A stretch of DNA of 39,524 nucleotides, taken from the NCBI GenBank assembly GCA_016875735.1, contig VGOW01000034.1, forward strand, positions 1 to 39,524. Direction: 5' to 3'. Source of the stretch: Chloroflexota bacterium (GTDB taxonomy: Bacteria; Chloroflexota; Anaerolineae; Anaerolineales; VGOW01). The position numbers and the translations under genes were made by a program. Below the pieces are notes generated by a model that was given only the letters and a program-made list of their open reading frames with translations, was not told the DNA's origin and searched no databases. Position 1 is the first letter of the stretch. Each line of letters starts with the position of its first letter. Below are positions 10,380 through 17,828 of the stretch, piece by piece.

Positions 10380-10805
10380 CTACAGGCTCGCGCCCTTCGC
10401 CCCTTTCACCATGCCCAGCACATCCAGCGCCGCCTGCTTTTGCTCCGGTGTGAGCGCCCCTTTGAGATGAATGTGCCCATTGTGCACCGTGAGTCGGTAC
10501 CCCGGCGGAATGGAGGCCGTGCGAGAATCGGTCGCCAGCGCGTAGGCCGCCGCGTGTTGGATCGCGGCATCGTCCATCAAATCGAGAATCACCGGCAGTC
10601 CGGCCAATGCCTCTGCAATCTGATCGCGCATCATCGGCGAGGCCACAATGCCGCTCAGCGCGGCTTGCCCTTCGGCCACTTTCAATTCCAGCGCGGGCTT
10701 CGACACACGAATCGAATCCAGCGCCCACAGCGTTTCTTCGACGAGGTTGCGCAAGTCGAGATCAGAAATTGCCGGTTCAGCAACAACGGTTGTATGTTCA
10801 CTCAT
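10380..10805 (-). CDS. BON-domain protein
   Basis: 141 aa. Two BON-like alpha/beta repeats are visible: residues about 15-75 (LRNLVEETLWALDSIRVSKP ... LSGIVASPMMRDQIAEALAG) and about 80-138 (IQHAAAYALATD ... LTVHNGHIHLKGALTPEQKQAA). Each has the BON pattern of a helix, a variable beta strand, then Gly and a conserved helix. BON domains bind phospholipid or larger partners, but no signal peptide is seen here, so the protein is probably cytosolic. The ATG at 10805 has GGAGG 5 nt upstream; in-frame starts further upstream lack one. A TATAAT box lies 18 bp before the start. Confidence 0.75.
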   Translation of the reverse strand: MSEHTTVVAEPAISDLDLRNLVEETLWALDSIRVSKPALELKVAEGQAALSGIVASPMMRDQIAEALAGLPVILDLMDDAAIQHAAAYALATDSRTASIPPGYRLTVHNGHIHLKGALTPEQKQAALDVLGMVKGAKGASL

Positions 10806-10823
10806 AGACGCCTCCATACACGC

Positions 10824-10829
10824 ATTATA
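10824..10829 (-). promoter_or_regulatory. candidate -10 box for the BON-domain gene
   Basis: TATAAT on the minus strand (ACTATAAT context), 18 bp before the start at 10805. No clear -35 at 17 bp. It lies in the 59-bp gap between divergent genes. Confidence 0.45.
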
Positions 10830-10864
10830 GTCTCGCCCCAGTGCGCCGAGAGGTGTCAAACATC

Positions 10865-11803
10865 ATGAGCGCCACGCCCTTCATCATCCGCCCGGCGGTC
10901 GTCGGCGATGCTCCGGCCATCGGCGCCGTGCATTGCTCCAACGTGAAACAGTGGCGGCGATGGGAAGCCGACGGCGGCGCGCGCCCGGCGCGATATGCCG
11001 ACCTCGGCCCCTACCAGCGCTGGCTGAACGGCGGCCCGTGGATGGACGCCGACTCGTGCGCCCATCACCTCCAACGGCTGTTCGCCGCCGGCGGCATCGC
11101 CCTCGTCGCCGAGCGGCGCGGGCGCGTGCTGGCCGAAGTCGAACTGCACGTCGCCGAGGAGCCGCCGCCCTATGGCCGCAACATGAACCTCGCCGTGCTG
11201 TACGTTCACCGCAACCATCACGGGCACGGACTCGGCACCGCGCTCATGCGGCACGCCCTCGCCCTCGCCGAAGCGCACCAATGCCACACCTTCACCGTTG
11301 CGCACGCCGAAGCGCCAAACTTTTACGCCCGCCACGGCCTGCGCAAAGAATCGCAATGGGTGCGTTATCGCCTGCCGGTGGGCGGCGGCAAAATCAAATA
11401 CAGCGCCGAGCCCCTGCCCGATGCGCCATACGATCTCGTGCGCGGCTGGGCCATGCCCATTGGCCGCTACCAAAACGCGCTCCACGATTGGGAACGCACG
11501 CGGCCCGGCGCAGTGCCCGACTTCGTCGAATGGCGCGGACTGAGACTCGAACGCCACTGGATCACGGTGAGCCGCCACCGCGCCGCGCTCATCCTCGAAG
11601 AATCGCCCTCCGCGCCCGGCGTCGCCAACGCCTTCCTCTTCACCCCGGCTCACTCCACCACCGACTTCCTCCCCGCCATCCGCGACTTGGCTGCCCTCTT
11701 CGGCTTCACCGGCCTGCGTTGCTTCACTCGCGCCGACACTCATCCCCCCGACGCCGTCGCCACAGATTACACGCACAAACTCTTCCTCAAACGATTGCGA
11801 TGA
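10865..11803 (+). CDS. GNAT-family N-acetyltransferase, two-domain
   Basis: 312 aa. The first half is a GNAT fold: it begins FIIRPAVVGDAPAIGAVH, has a beta4 strand MNLAVLYVHRNHHGHGLGTALM (about 108-129) whose GHGLG is the acetyl-CoA pyrophosphate loop, and ends NFYARHGLRKES. The second half (about 175-312) is a further alpha/beta domain, possibly a degenerate second GNAT unit (FEW-type RGLRLERHWITVSRH, then LFGFTGLRCFTR). The acceptor is unknown. ATG 10865 is preferred to an upstream GTG (10841), as GAGAGG lies before it and conserved sequence starts right after. The downstream gene starts 110 bp later in the same direction. Confidence 0.82.
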   Translation: MSATPFIIRPAVVGDAPAIGAVHCSNVKQWRRWEADGGARPARYADLGPYQRWLNGGPWMDADSCAHHLQRLFAAGGIALVAERRGRVLAEVELHVAEEPPPYGRNMNLAVLYVHRNHHGHGLGTALMRHALALAEAHQCHTFTVAHAEAPNFYARHGLRKESQWVRYRLPVGGGKIKYSAEPLPDAPYDLVRGWAMPIGRYQNALHDWERTRPGAVPDFVEWRGLRLERHWITVSRHRAALILEESPSAPGVANAFLFTPAHSTTDFLPAIRDLAALFGFTGLRCFTRADTHPPDAVATDYTHKLFLKRLR

Positions 11804-11837
11804 ACTCATGCTATCATCATCGCCATGTGGTGTGGGG

Positions 11838-11873
11838 GGCAGCCCTTGCGGCAGCCCTTGCGGCTGCCCCTGC
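11838..11873 (+). repeat. three 12-bp tandem units
   Basis: GGCAGCCCTTGC is repeated twice exactly (11838-11849, 11850-11861) and once with changes (11862-11873). It lies between the acetyltransferase gene and the next small gene, and can fold as GCAGCC/GGCTGC. Confidence 0.7.
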
Positions 11874-11913
11874 CGATACCCGCCCATCATTTGCGCCGAA
11901 GGAGATCATCCCC

Positions 11914-12378
11914 ATGCCCATCCGCCTCGATCATCTCGAACCCTCCGAGAAAGTGCACGTCGCCGTCAAAGGCAATGCCACATGGGCCATGGCCGCCGCC
12001 GCGCTCAAACAAAAAGGCGGCAACCCCACCTGGCCGCTCGTCGTCCGCAAAGCCGACGGCTCGTACGCCGCCGTCTCTTTCGAAGCCATCCTCAACAGCG
12101 GCGACCTCCCCCCCGACACGCTCGCCGAAAATTTGCCCGGCCTCTCGCCCGTCGACTCCGTCGAGATCAATTCGATGGGCACCGACGCCGCCCGCGACCG
12201 CGTGAGCGGACTCAAAGGCATGAAGCTGATCGTCATCGCCGACGCTGATGGCAAATTCATGGGCACGCTCGGCAAAGGAATCAAGCGCAGCGGCGGAGAA
12301 CTGCCCACCGCCAAACTCGATCAACTCGCCGGGCAGAACGTTGACCTCACCCAGCTCGGCGATCTACTGCTCGATTAA
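11914..12378 (+). CDS. small protein of unknown function, possibly CBS-like
   Basis: 154 aa, no signal peptide or membrane segment. The pattern TWAMAAAALKQ ... TWPLVVRKADGSYAAVSFEAI and later KLIVIADADGKFMGTLGKGI resembles two strand-turn units of CBS domains (a predicted 'regulator, value, D-x-D-G' hairpin before a helix), but conservation is too weak to be sure. AAGGAG lies 9 nt before the ATG. It stands between the acetyltransferase and a membrane protein gene on the same strand. Confidence 0.65.
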   Translation: MPIRLDHLEPSEKVHVAVKGNATWAMAAAALKQKGGNPTWPLVVRKADGSYAAVSFEAILNSGDLPPDTLAENLPGLSPVDSVEINSMGTDAARDRVSGLKGMKLIVIADADGKFMGTLGKGIKRSGGELPTAKLDQLAGQNVDLTQLGDLLLD

Positions 12379-12403
12379 GTCTTGCGCTATTCAACCCGAT
12401 AGG

Positions 12404-12456
12404 AACCACTGATTTCACGGTTTGCACGGAACTACTCGTCAGTGAAATCTGTGGTT
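12404..12456. repeat. CACAGA-type imperfect palindrome
   Basis: Arms 12404-12418 and 12442-12456 are complementary at 14 of 15 positions (AACCACTGATTTCAC). The arm is nearly identical to that at 9764-9824. Confidence 0.8.
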
Positions 12457-12499
12457 GCCTTCTTCTCAAGTGTAACTCGTATCACCCAAAGGAGCGCCT

Positions 12500-13717
12500 A
12501 TGTTTCCCGATGTTGTCAGCAGCCTCGCAAACCAAGTGGGCGGTGTCATCGGCAATTGGGTCAAGAATCCGTTCAACCGATTGTTCTTCTATTGGTATTT
12601 CCTCCCGGCCTTAGCCTTCATCCTCTTTCAGCGATTCGTCGTCCTCCCCACCGCCTTCGACATCCAGCCGCCGAACCTCCTCGCTTACGCCGCCGCCAGC
12701 CCCGCCCTCTCCCAGCCCGCCGACTCCGCGCCCGAAGGCGAACCTTCCTCGGCCCCCACCCTGCCCGACTCCAGCCTCGATCCCTCAACCCATTTCACCG
12801 CACTGCTCATCAACTTCCTCGGCGTGGATATGCTCTACTTCATCATCCTGCCTTTCGTCGCCGCTATCGGCCTCAACGCCATCGCCTTCCAAATCACCCG
12901 CCTCTACGAAGGCTACGCCTGGCCCGTCTCCGTTCTGCTCAAACCGCTCAAAGCGCGCAACACTGCCGAAAGCAAAAAACTCTACGGCGACCTGCCGAAG
13001 AAACGACTCGCATACCTTACCCTGTGGCGAACCGAAAAGCGATTGGCCGCCGACGACTCCAAACTGCCCGAAGTGCGCCAGAAGCTGGCCGACCTGCGCC
13101 GCGATATTCAGAAGATGCACGACGATCTCGAATCGAAAGCCGCAGGGAAGCCGACCGCCCTCCCCAGCGAATTGCACCGCGTGACGCCGACGGCGCTGGG
13201 CAACATGCTTGCTGTCGCCGAAGAGTATCCCGTCACCCGCTACGGCATCGACTCGGTGTTGTTTTGGCCCCGCCTGCGCAGTGAACTCAAACCCGAAGAA
13301 CTGCTCCCCCTCGATTCGGCCAAAGGCGTGGTGGACGGAATGCTCAATTTTTCACTGCTGGCCTACCTCGCCGCCGTCGAGTCGATCATCGTCGGCATCG
13401 TCGTGGCCATTGGGCGCGCGCCGGTGAAGCCGGAATCCCAGCCATTGGCAATTTTGTTCGGGTGCGCCGTGCTGGCGCTCGTTGTGGGATACGCCGCCTA
13501 TCGCGGGGCAGTGAACGCCGCGCAGAGCATGGGCGCATCCATGCAGAACTATTTCGATTACAACCGCGATGCGGTGCTGGCGAAGTTCGGCCTCAAGCGC
13601 CCCGATCAAATCGAAGATGAGAAGATCGTGTGGTATCGGCTCGGCGCGTTCCTCCGACGCGGCGAGTCGTTCTATTTCCCCGAGTTCGCCGAAGCCGAAA
13701 AAGAAAACAAAGTTTGA
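12500..13717 (+). CDS. multi-pass membrane protein of unknown function
   Basis: 405 aa. About four membrane segments are visible: residues 28-49 (FFYWYFLPALAFILFQ), 100-135 (a long stretch LLINFLGVDMLYFIILPFVAAIG), about 278-303 (LLAYLAAVESIIVGIVVAIG) and about 312-333. A charged, helical cytoplasmic section (about 140-225, Lys/Asp-rich, with LADLRRDIQKMHDDLE likely coiled-coil) lies between the second and third. A Pro/Ala/Ser-rich loop sits at about 68-95. AAAGGAG lies 7 nt before the ATG. It is preceded by a palindromic repeat and followed by the candidate RNA at 13740. I do not recognise the family. Confidence 0.8.
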   Translation: MFPDVVSSLANQVGGVIGNWVKNPFNRLFFYWYFLPALAFILFQRFVVLPTAFDIQPPNLLAYAAASPALSQPADSAPEGEPSSAPTLPDSSLDPSTHFTALLINFLGVDMLYFIILPFVAAIGLNAIAFQITRLYEGYAWPVSVLLKPLKARNTAESKKLYGDLPKKRLAYLTLWRTEKRLAADDSKLPEVRQKLADLRRDIQKMHDDLESKAAGKPTALPSELHRVTPTALGNMLAVAEEYPVTRYGIDSVLFWPRLRSELKPEELLPLDSAKGVVDGMLNFSLLAYLAAVESIIVGIVVAIGRAPVKPESQPLAILFGCAVLALVVGYAAYRGAVNAAQSMGASMQNYFDYNRDAVLAKFGLKRPDQIEDEKIVWYRLGAFLRRGESFYFPEFAEAEKENKV

Positions 13718-13739
13718 TCTGAAATTTTGTGACCTTTTT

Positions 13740-14068
13740 TAAGGCGCGGGGGATTGACTCGCCTCTGCATTGAGGCGTACATTGCGATCAACAGGAAAGC
13801 CTCACCCGCTTTCGGGGGTGGCCGGGCTGGCTCTCCGGCAGTAACACTATCTGCGCACTCCGGTCACACATCCCTTTCGCTCTCACCAGCGAATACGGGT
13901 TGCCCTCTTGGGCTAACAAGACCGACCGGCCAATAGGCAGATCGCAGGACATGCCGGATCCGTTCAGCCTCATCGTTTGGCTCTAGCGGCAGTCAAGCGC
14001 TCCTCCGAGTCCAAAGTGGGCGTGGGCTTTCTCTGATTCACCGCAGGCGGCTATGGTCGCCTGCTTTT
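13740..14068 (+). ncRNA. candidate structured non-coding RNA, unidentified
   Basis: About 350 bp without a convincing gene, full of local stems on the plus strand: CGCCTC/GAGGCG at 13760-13777, CACCC/GGGTG at 13803-13820, GCCGG/CCGGC at 13821-13839, TTCGCT/AGCGAA at 13876-13893, GCCC/GGGC at 13902-13913, and GGCA/TGCC around 13937-13956. It ends in a textbook terminator at 14043-14068, which supports plus-strand transcription. Short open frames exist on both strands but lack ribosome sites and recognisable content. I looked for RNase P, tmRNA, SRP, 6S and cobalamin-riboswitch core motifs and did not find them. It could instead be the 3' untranslated region of the membrane-protein gene, which ends at 13717. 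Confidence 0.4.
14043..14068 (+). terminator. intrinsic terminator
   Basis: A perfect 7-bp stem GCAGGCG/CGCCTGC (14043-14049, 14058-14064) with an 8-nt loop, followed by TTTTATTT. Directed on the plus strand; it abuts the stop codon of the convergent minus-strand gene. Confidence 0.75.
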
Positions 14069-14846
14069 ATTTGGAGGCAGGAACGAGATCGAGATAGGGC
14101 AGACTGCGGCGCATGGCCGCCGCGCTCTCGATTTCGAGCGACATGAGGGGCGGGGTGGGCAGGCCGCGCAGCATGGGCAGAATGGTTTTGTAGTCGAGCA
14201 CGCCATCGTCGAAGCCGCGATGCTCATCCACCCGCCCGCCGTTGTTGTTGAGGTGGCTGTATTGAATGAAACTGCCCAGATCAGCCAGCCATTCCTTGAA
14301 CGGCACTTCGGAGAAAAGGTGAACATGCCCCACGTCGAGGCAGGCGATGAGCCACGGCGAATTCACTTGCCGAAGCACGTCGCCGATGAGCGCCGGATCG
14401 TATTCCCACATATTTTCCAACGCCAACCGAATCTCCATCGCTTCGGCGGTTTCGGCCATGCGCCCCCAAAACTGCGCCTGCCGATCCGTCCACGCGCGGC
14501 GGAAGGGCGCGTTGCGGATGGTGGTGAGATAGTTGGCGTGGAAGACGATGGCGCGCGCGCCGAGCCGGGCGGCGATGTCGAGATTCTGGAGGTAGCGGTC
14601 GCGGGTGACGGCCACGATTTTCGGGTCGAGGCTGGCGCTGGTCATGTCCATGAATGCGCCGTGCATCGAGCGCTCGCCCTCGAAGTTCCGCAGTTTATGC
14701 TCGTAAACGGTTATCCATTCGGGGTGGTTGTCGAGCGCATCGGGGTAGGCGAAGGTTTGGATTTCGAGGCCGAGCCCGCGTTCGTTGGCCAGCTCCAAAC
14801 ATTCGTCGAAGTTGTAATGATCGCAAGCGAGGATGACTTTGTCCAT
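14067..14846 (-). CDS. xylose-isomerase-like TIM-barrel protein (sugar phosphate isomerase/epimerase family)
   Basis: 259 aa, cytosolic. The order of motifs fits the AP-endonuclease-2/xylose-isomerase-like barrel: MHGAFMDM near 62, VFHANY near 107, ALENMWE near 143 (metal Glu), CLDVGHVHLF near 179 (Asp and His), YSHLNNNGG near 203 and SLEIES near 242 (metal Glu). These residues usually bind a divalent metal and catalyse aldose-ketose isomerisation or epimerisation. The actual substrate cannot be told. The N-terminus MDKVILACDHYNF is a typical first strand. Its 3' end overlaps the T tract of the opposing terminator. A 240-bp spacer with a CACAGA-type palindrome separates it from the next gene. 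Confidence 0.85.
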   Translation of the reverse strand: MDKVILACDHYNFDECLELANERGLGLEIQTFAYPDALDNHPEWITVYEHKLRNFEGERSMHGAFMDMTSASLDPKIVAVTRDRYLQNLDIAARLGARAIVFHANYLTTIRNAPFRRAWTDRQAQFWGRMAETAEAMEIRLALENMWEYDPALIGDVLRQVNSPWLIACLDVGHVHLFSEVPFKEWLADLGSFIQYSHLNNNGGRVDEHRGFDDGVLDYKTILPMLRGLPTPPLMSLEIESAAAMRRSLPYLDLVPASK

Positions 14847-14979
14847 AACCCGCCCCCAAGGCGGTAGTGCGGGAATTGTACTCTACGCAATGGGGCGATG
14901 CAACCTTTTTATCCACGAAGTTGCACGAAGAAACATTGAAGTGTCGTGGGGTTTCGCGCATCCAAGCCGGAAATTCTGC

Positions 14980-15039
14980 ACACAGATTCACACAGATGGA
15001 CACAGATCAGAATCCGTGTTTATCTGTGTTCATCCGTGT
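14980..15039. repeat. CACAGA-type palindrome with 10-bp units
   Basis: Three 10-bp units (ACACAGATTC-like) at 14980-15007 face an inverted arm at 15012-15039, with 22 of 28 positions complementary. It lies in the 14847-15085 spacer between two minus-strand genes; the rest of that spacer shows no gene. Confidence 0.75.
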
Positions 15040-15085
15040 ACAAAAAGGCTTCAGCGCCTATTCCGGAAACGGGCCGTATAGAGAG

Positions 15086-15691
15086 TCAGGCTACACCCAA
15101 ACGCGCCATTTCGCGCGGCACATCCAACGCGGGATGAAAGTGGATGGCCGTCATCCCAACTCGGCGAGCGGCTTCCACGTTTTCCTGCACGTCGTCCACG
15201 AACACCGCTTCGGCGGCGGACACACCCAGCCGCCGCAGCGCCCGCTCGTAGATTTCGGGATCGGGTTTGCGCAGGCCCTCTTCAGCCGAGATCACCAATT
15301 CTTCGAAGGCGGCAACGATGGGAGGATGGCTGGTGAGGAATTTGCGCGCGCCGCCCCAGGCATTGCTGAGGATGCCGGTGCGATACCGGCCGCGCTTCTC
15401 GGCCACCCATTGAATCAAAGGGAAGTCGAATCGATCGCCCGACCAAAAATCTTGTTGAAGCGCTGTCAGTTCTTCTGCCGTCAGATCGAAGTGGCGGCGC
15501 ACCCATTCCCACGCGTCGATCTCGGTGGCTTGCCCGATGGCGGCGGCATTGGATACAGGGTTGTTGAACACGGTGTCGGCCAGCTCCCAATCGCCGAGCC
15601 CGAATCGCGCTTCCCATTTGCGCCGGCCGCTGAGGTCTTCGGTGCGTAGGAGTACGCCGCCAACGTCGAAGAGGAGGGCGTGAATAGTCAT
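15086..15691 (-). CDS. HAD-superfamily hydrolase (subfamily IA)
   Basis: 201 aa. Motif I is FDVGGVLL (nucleophile D9; the second Asp replaced by Gly, as in YihX/epoxide-hydrolase-N-type members). SNAWGG near 109 is motif II, KPDPEIYERAL near 143 carries the motif III Lys, and FVDDVQENVEAA near 165 is motif IV. The alpha-helical cap lies at about 20-90. Likely a small-metabolite phosphatase; substrate unknown. The ATG has no Shine-Dalgarno; the heptad repeat array at 15701-15783 begins 9 bp upstream. It is directed away from the DUF3090 operon's last gene with only the array in between. Confidence 0.85.
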   Translation of the reverse strand: MTIHALLFDVGGVLLRTEDLSGRRKWEARFGLGDWELADTVFNNPVSNAAAIGQATEIDAWEWVRRHFDLTAEELTALQQDFWSGDRFDFPLIQWVAEKRGRYRTGILSNAWGGARKFLTSHPPIVAAFEELVISAEEGLRKPDPEIYERALRRLGVSAAEAVFVDDVQENVEAARRVGMTAIHFHPALDVPREMARLGVA

Positions 15692-15700
15692 TAGCGAGTG

Positions 15701-15783
15701 GTGGATAGCCGATGGCTGATAGCAGATAGCGGATGGTTGATGGTGGGCGGCTATGAGCCAATTGCTATTCGCTATCTGCTAGA
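15701..15783. repeat. heptad-repeat array, inverted pair
   Basis: Seven forward 7-bp units (GTGGATA, GCCGATG, GCTGATA and so on) at 15701-15749 are followed in the same phase by about five units of complementary type (GCTATGA, GCCAATT, GCTATTC ...) at 15750-15783. The two halves can pair as a long imperfect hairpin. It fills the whole gap between the HAD gene start (15691) and the stop of the PI3K-like gene (15779). Confidence 0.75.
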
Positions 15784-16507
15784 GGGGCGGCCAGGGGTAG
15801 TTGCGGCCGGGGCCGGGTTCGGGGAAGCAGCCCGTCCTCAGCAAACGATCGGCGCGGCGGCGCAGGGCGGTGATCTCGTCGGGGGCGAGGAGTTGAGTCA
15901 ACAGCGTGAGCAGATCGGAGGGCGGGTTGAGCATGGCTCGAAATTTGTTGAGCGATTGGAGAGCGTCGTCGGCGATCTCTTCTCCGGCAAAATCCCACAC
16001 GACGGTGCGAAGTTTGGGCTCGGCGTGAAAGCACAGGCCGTGATCGATGGCCCACACCTCGCCGCGGCGGTCGCGCAAAATGTGGCCGCCTTTGCGGTCG
16101 GCGTTGTTGGCCAGAATGTCGAAGAGGACGATGGGCTTGAGGATTTCTTTGTCGTCTTCTTTGAAGTTGAAGTAATGGCTTTCGGGATCAACATCCACGA
16201 AGAATTGAACCGAGCCGGGTCCTTCGTCGCCGTCGCGGGCAACAGTGGGCGGCACAAAGCCCCAGCCCAACGCCTCGCTTACCACGTAGGCGGCGGTTTC
16301 CCTTTTGTACAGCGTGCCTTCGGGAAAGTCCCACAGGGGCCGTTCGCCGCGCATGGGTTTGTAAACAGCGGGCAGTCGTAGTTCTTCGTAGTTGATGTAC
16401 ACGAGGAAGGTGTAGTTGGACCCCCACGGCAAGAGGCCTTTCATTTCCATCTCGCCTTGACCGAGGGCGGTGAGCACGCGGGTGGCGGTGACAGGGTGGG
16501 AGTCCAT
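15779..16507 (-). CDS. SCO1664-family PI3K/HipA-like protein (TIGR03843 type)
   Basis: 242 aa. Kinase-like landmarks: VYKPMRGERPLWDFPEG near 47 (Lys of a nucleotide-binding strand), LFDILANNADRKGGHIL near 126 (Asn and Asp of a PI3K/HipA-like catalytic loop) and WAIDHGLCFH near 149 (metal-binding IDHG). The family is annotated as conserved hypothetical or phosphatidylinositol-kinase-like; activity is unproven. Its start overlaps the DUF3090 stop as TGATG, so translation is probably coupled. In Actinobacteria the same three families (this one, TIGR03847/DUF3090 and a TIGR03848 histidine phosphatase) occur together, which supports the call. Confidence 0.85.
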   Translation of the reverse strand: MDSHPVTATRVLTALGQGEMEMKGLLPWGSNYTFLVYINYEELRLPAVYKPMRGERPLWDFPEGTLYKRETAAYVVSEALGWGFVPPTVARDGDEGPGSVQFFVDVDPESHYFNFKEDDKEILKPIVLFDILANNADRKGGHILRDRRGEVWAIDHGLCFHAEPKLRTVVWDFAGEEIADDALQSLNKFRAMLNPPSDLLTLLTQLLAPDEITALRRRADRLLRTGCFPEPGPGRNYPWPPL

Positions 16508-17031
16508 CAATACCTATGCCCATTCCTCCTCGGGCAAAAGTGGCCTTCGGGATCGATGGGCTGGAGGCAGTTGCCGCAAATGGGCCGCCCCTGCCCGACG
16601 ATCTGCAGACCGTATTGGGCCATAGCCAGCATTTGCGAGCGCGTGGCCCAGAAACGCACCGAAGCCGCGTCGTCGGGGTTGGCCTCTTCCTCTTGCGCTT
16701 CCTGCGCCACGAGGATCACGCGATCGGTATCTTCGTCGTATCCCAACCCAAACTGCCCCACGCGGAAGAGGGGCTCCAATGGCTCGCGCAGTTCCATATC
16801 GGCTTGAAGGAAACTGCCGCCCGGCGAGAGCAGGCCGGGAAAACGCTGTTGCAGTTCTTGCAAAAATTGTTCGACGCCGATGCCCAGCGCCTGCACTTGC
16901 TGTTTCTCGCACAGCACGGTGGTGGAGCGGCCTCCGCTTTCGGCCTGCAAATAAAACACGCGCTTGCCCGGTTGCCCCACTGCTCCGGTAGTGATGCGAG
17001 TGACGGGGTTGAGTTCGATGACGCGGCCCAT
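16507..17031 (-). CDS. DUF3090 family protein (TIGR03847 type)
   Basis: 174 aa. The family signature is visible: an N-terminal beta-rich segment (IELNPVTRITTGAVGQPGKR, VFYLQAE), GLGYDEDTDRVILVAQE near 96-111, the RFWATRSQMLAMAQYG helix near 127-141, and a C-terminal zinc-ribbon-like CGNC (C152, C155) with HFC (H164, C166) and H172. Function unknown. The ATG at 17031 lies 2 nt after the stop of the histidine phosphatase gene, and its own stop overlaps the PI3K-like start, so the three form one translationally coupled operon. A much longer frame upstream overlaps the phosphatase gene and is not used. Confidence 0.88.
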   Translation of the reverse strand: MGRVIELNPVTRITTGAVGQPGKRVFYLQAESGGRSTTVLCEKQQVQALGIGVEQFLQELQQRFPGLLSPGGSFLQADMELREPLEPLFRVGQFGLGYDEDTDRVILVAQEAQEEEANPDDAASVRFWATRSQMLAMAQYGLQIVGQGRPICGNCLQPIDPEGHFCPRRNGHRY

Positions 17032-17033
17032 AG

Positions 17034-17666
17034 TCAGCCTTTGCGTTTTCTTGTTGGCGGCGTGTCGCGGCCCGATAACGGCTGTTCGTTCATCTTCAGC
17101 ACCATCGGCATACTGCCCAGCCGAAGGTGAGAGATCGATCCGGTGCCGATCAGGATTCGCTGAAACATGTCGAGCGGCGCGCCGAGATAATGCGCCAGAA
17201 TCAATTTGATCACGTCGCCGTGCGAAAAGACGGCGACGGCGCGTTTGGGATATTGGCGGGCGATGGCTTCCATCGCATCTACCGCGCGCGACTGCACGGC
17301 GCGCAGTGTTTCGCCGCCGGGAAATTCCATCGAGGAGGGATTCTTTTGCACCACTGCCCAAAGCTTGGTGCGCGAGAGGGCTTTGACGCTTTTGCCCGTC
17401 CAATCGCCGTAGCGCACTTCGCCCACATCATCGCACGGTTGTATTTCGATCTTTTTTGCCTTCGCCAACGGCAGGGCGGTTTCCATCGCCCGCTCCAGCG
17501 GACTGCTGTAAATGGCTTTGATGGGCGCGGCGGCCAGCCGCTCGGCCACCGCATTGGCCTGCGCCTGCCCTGTTTCGTTGAGGTGCACGTCGGGAGTCCA
17601 TCCAGCCAGTTTGCCTTTGCGCGTATATTCGTTTTCGCCGTGCCGGATGAGGAGGAGGTCGGTCAT
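17034..17666 (-). CDS. histidine phosphatase / phosphoglycerate mutase-like (MSMEG_4193 type)
   Basis: 210 aa. RHGE at 8-11 gives the catalytic His9; R59 in SSPLERAMET, E83 in VGEVRYGDW and H149 in FSHGD complete the active site of the histidine phosphatase superfamily. The C-terminal tail (about 190-210) is basic. It is first in the operon with DUF3090 and the PI3K-like gene. Those neighbours identify it as the TIGR03848 group rather than a glycolytic mutase. The start ATG faces the heptad array at 17678-17806, and the antiporter gene lies divergently. Confidence 0.88.
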   Translation of the reverse strand: MTDLLLIRHGENEYTRKGKLAGWTPDVHLNETGQAQANAVAERLAAAPIKAIYSSPLERAMETALPLAKAKKIEIQPCDDVGEVRYGDWTGKSVKALSRTKLWAVVQKNPSSMEFPGGETLRAVQSRAVDAMEAIARQYPKRAVAVFSHGDVIKLILAHYLGAPLDMFQRILIGTGSISHLRLGSMPMVLKMNEQPLSGRDTPPTRKRKG

Positions 17667-17677
17667 GCGTGGGGGGT

Positions 17678-17806
17678 GGTGATTGGTAATTGGTGATCGG
17701 TGATCAGTAGTCAGAGGTCGGAAGTCAAAAGTCAGAAGTCAGTGAGCGGGCCGTTCGTCAATCGCCATTTGCCACCTGCCACTTGTCATTCGTCCTTCAT
17801 CATTTA
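17678..17806. repeat. heptad-repeat array, inverted pair
   Basis: Ten in-phase 7-bp units at 17678-17747 (GGTGATT, GGTAATT, GGTGATC twice, then AGTAGTC, AGAGGTC, GGAAGTC and so on). After a 10-bp break come about seven units in the opposite sense at about 17758-17806 (CGTCAAT, CGCCATT, TGCCACC, TGCCACT, TGTCATT ...). It fills the divergent gap between the histidine phosphatase and antiporter genes and ends just before a TATAAT box. Confidence 0.8.
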
Positions 17807-17812
17807 TTCTAC

Positions 17813-17818
17813 TATAAT
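17813..17818 (+). promoter_or_regulatory. -10 box of the antiporter operon, near-leaderless start
   Basis: TATAAT (ACTATAAT context) ends 10 bp before the ATG at 17829, so the transcript would start only a few bases before the start codon. No Shine-Dalgarno lies in between. The -35 region would fall inside the heptad array (TTCGTC at 17789-17794 is the best candidate, 18 bp spacing). Confidence 0.5.
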
Positions 17819-17828
17819 ACTCGCGCCT

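Noticed and set aside
13754-13973. Two overlapping small open frames of about 60 codons on opposite strands
   Set aside because: No ribosome site, no recognisable protein pattern, and they lie across strong RNA stems; the region reads better as non-coding.
13740-14068. Cobalamin riboswitch or RNase P RNA
   Set aside because: The B12 box and the universally conserved RNase P core sequences are not present on either strand.
14980-15039. CRISPR-like repeats
   Set aside because: The units are 10 bp, contiguous and inverted, with no spacers; no cas gene is in the window.
16507-17403. Longer 298-residue version of the DUF3090 protein
   Set aside because: The extra N-terminus lies out of frame over the histidine phosphatase gene; the family starts at MGRVIEL (17031).
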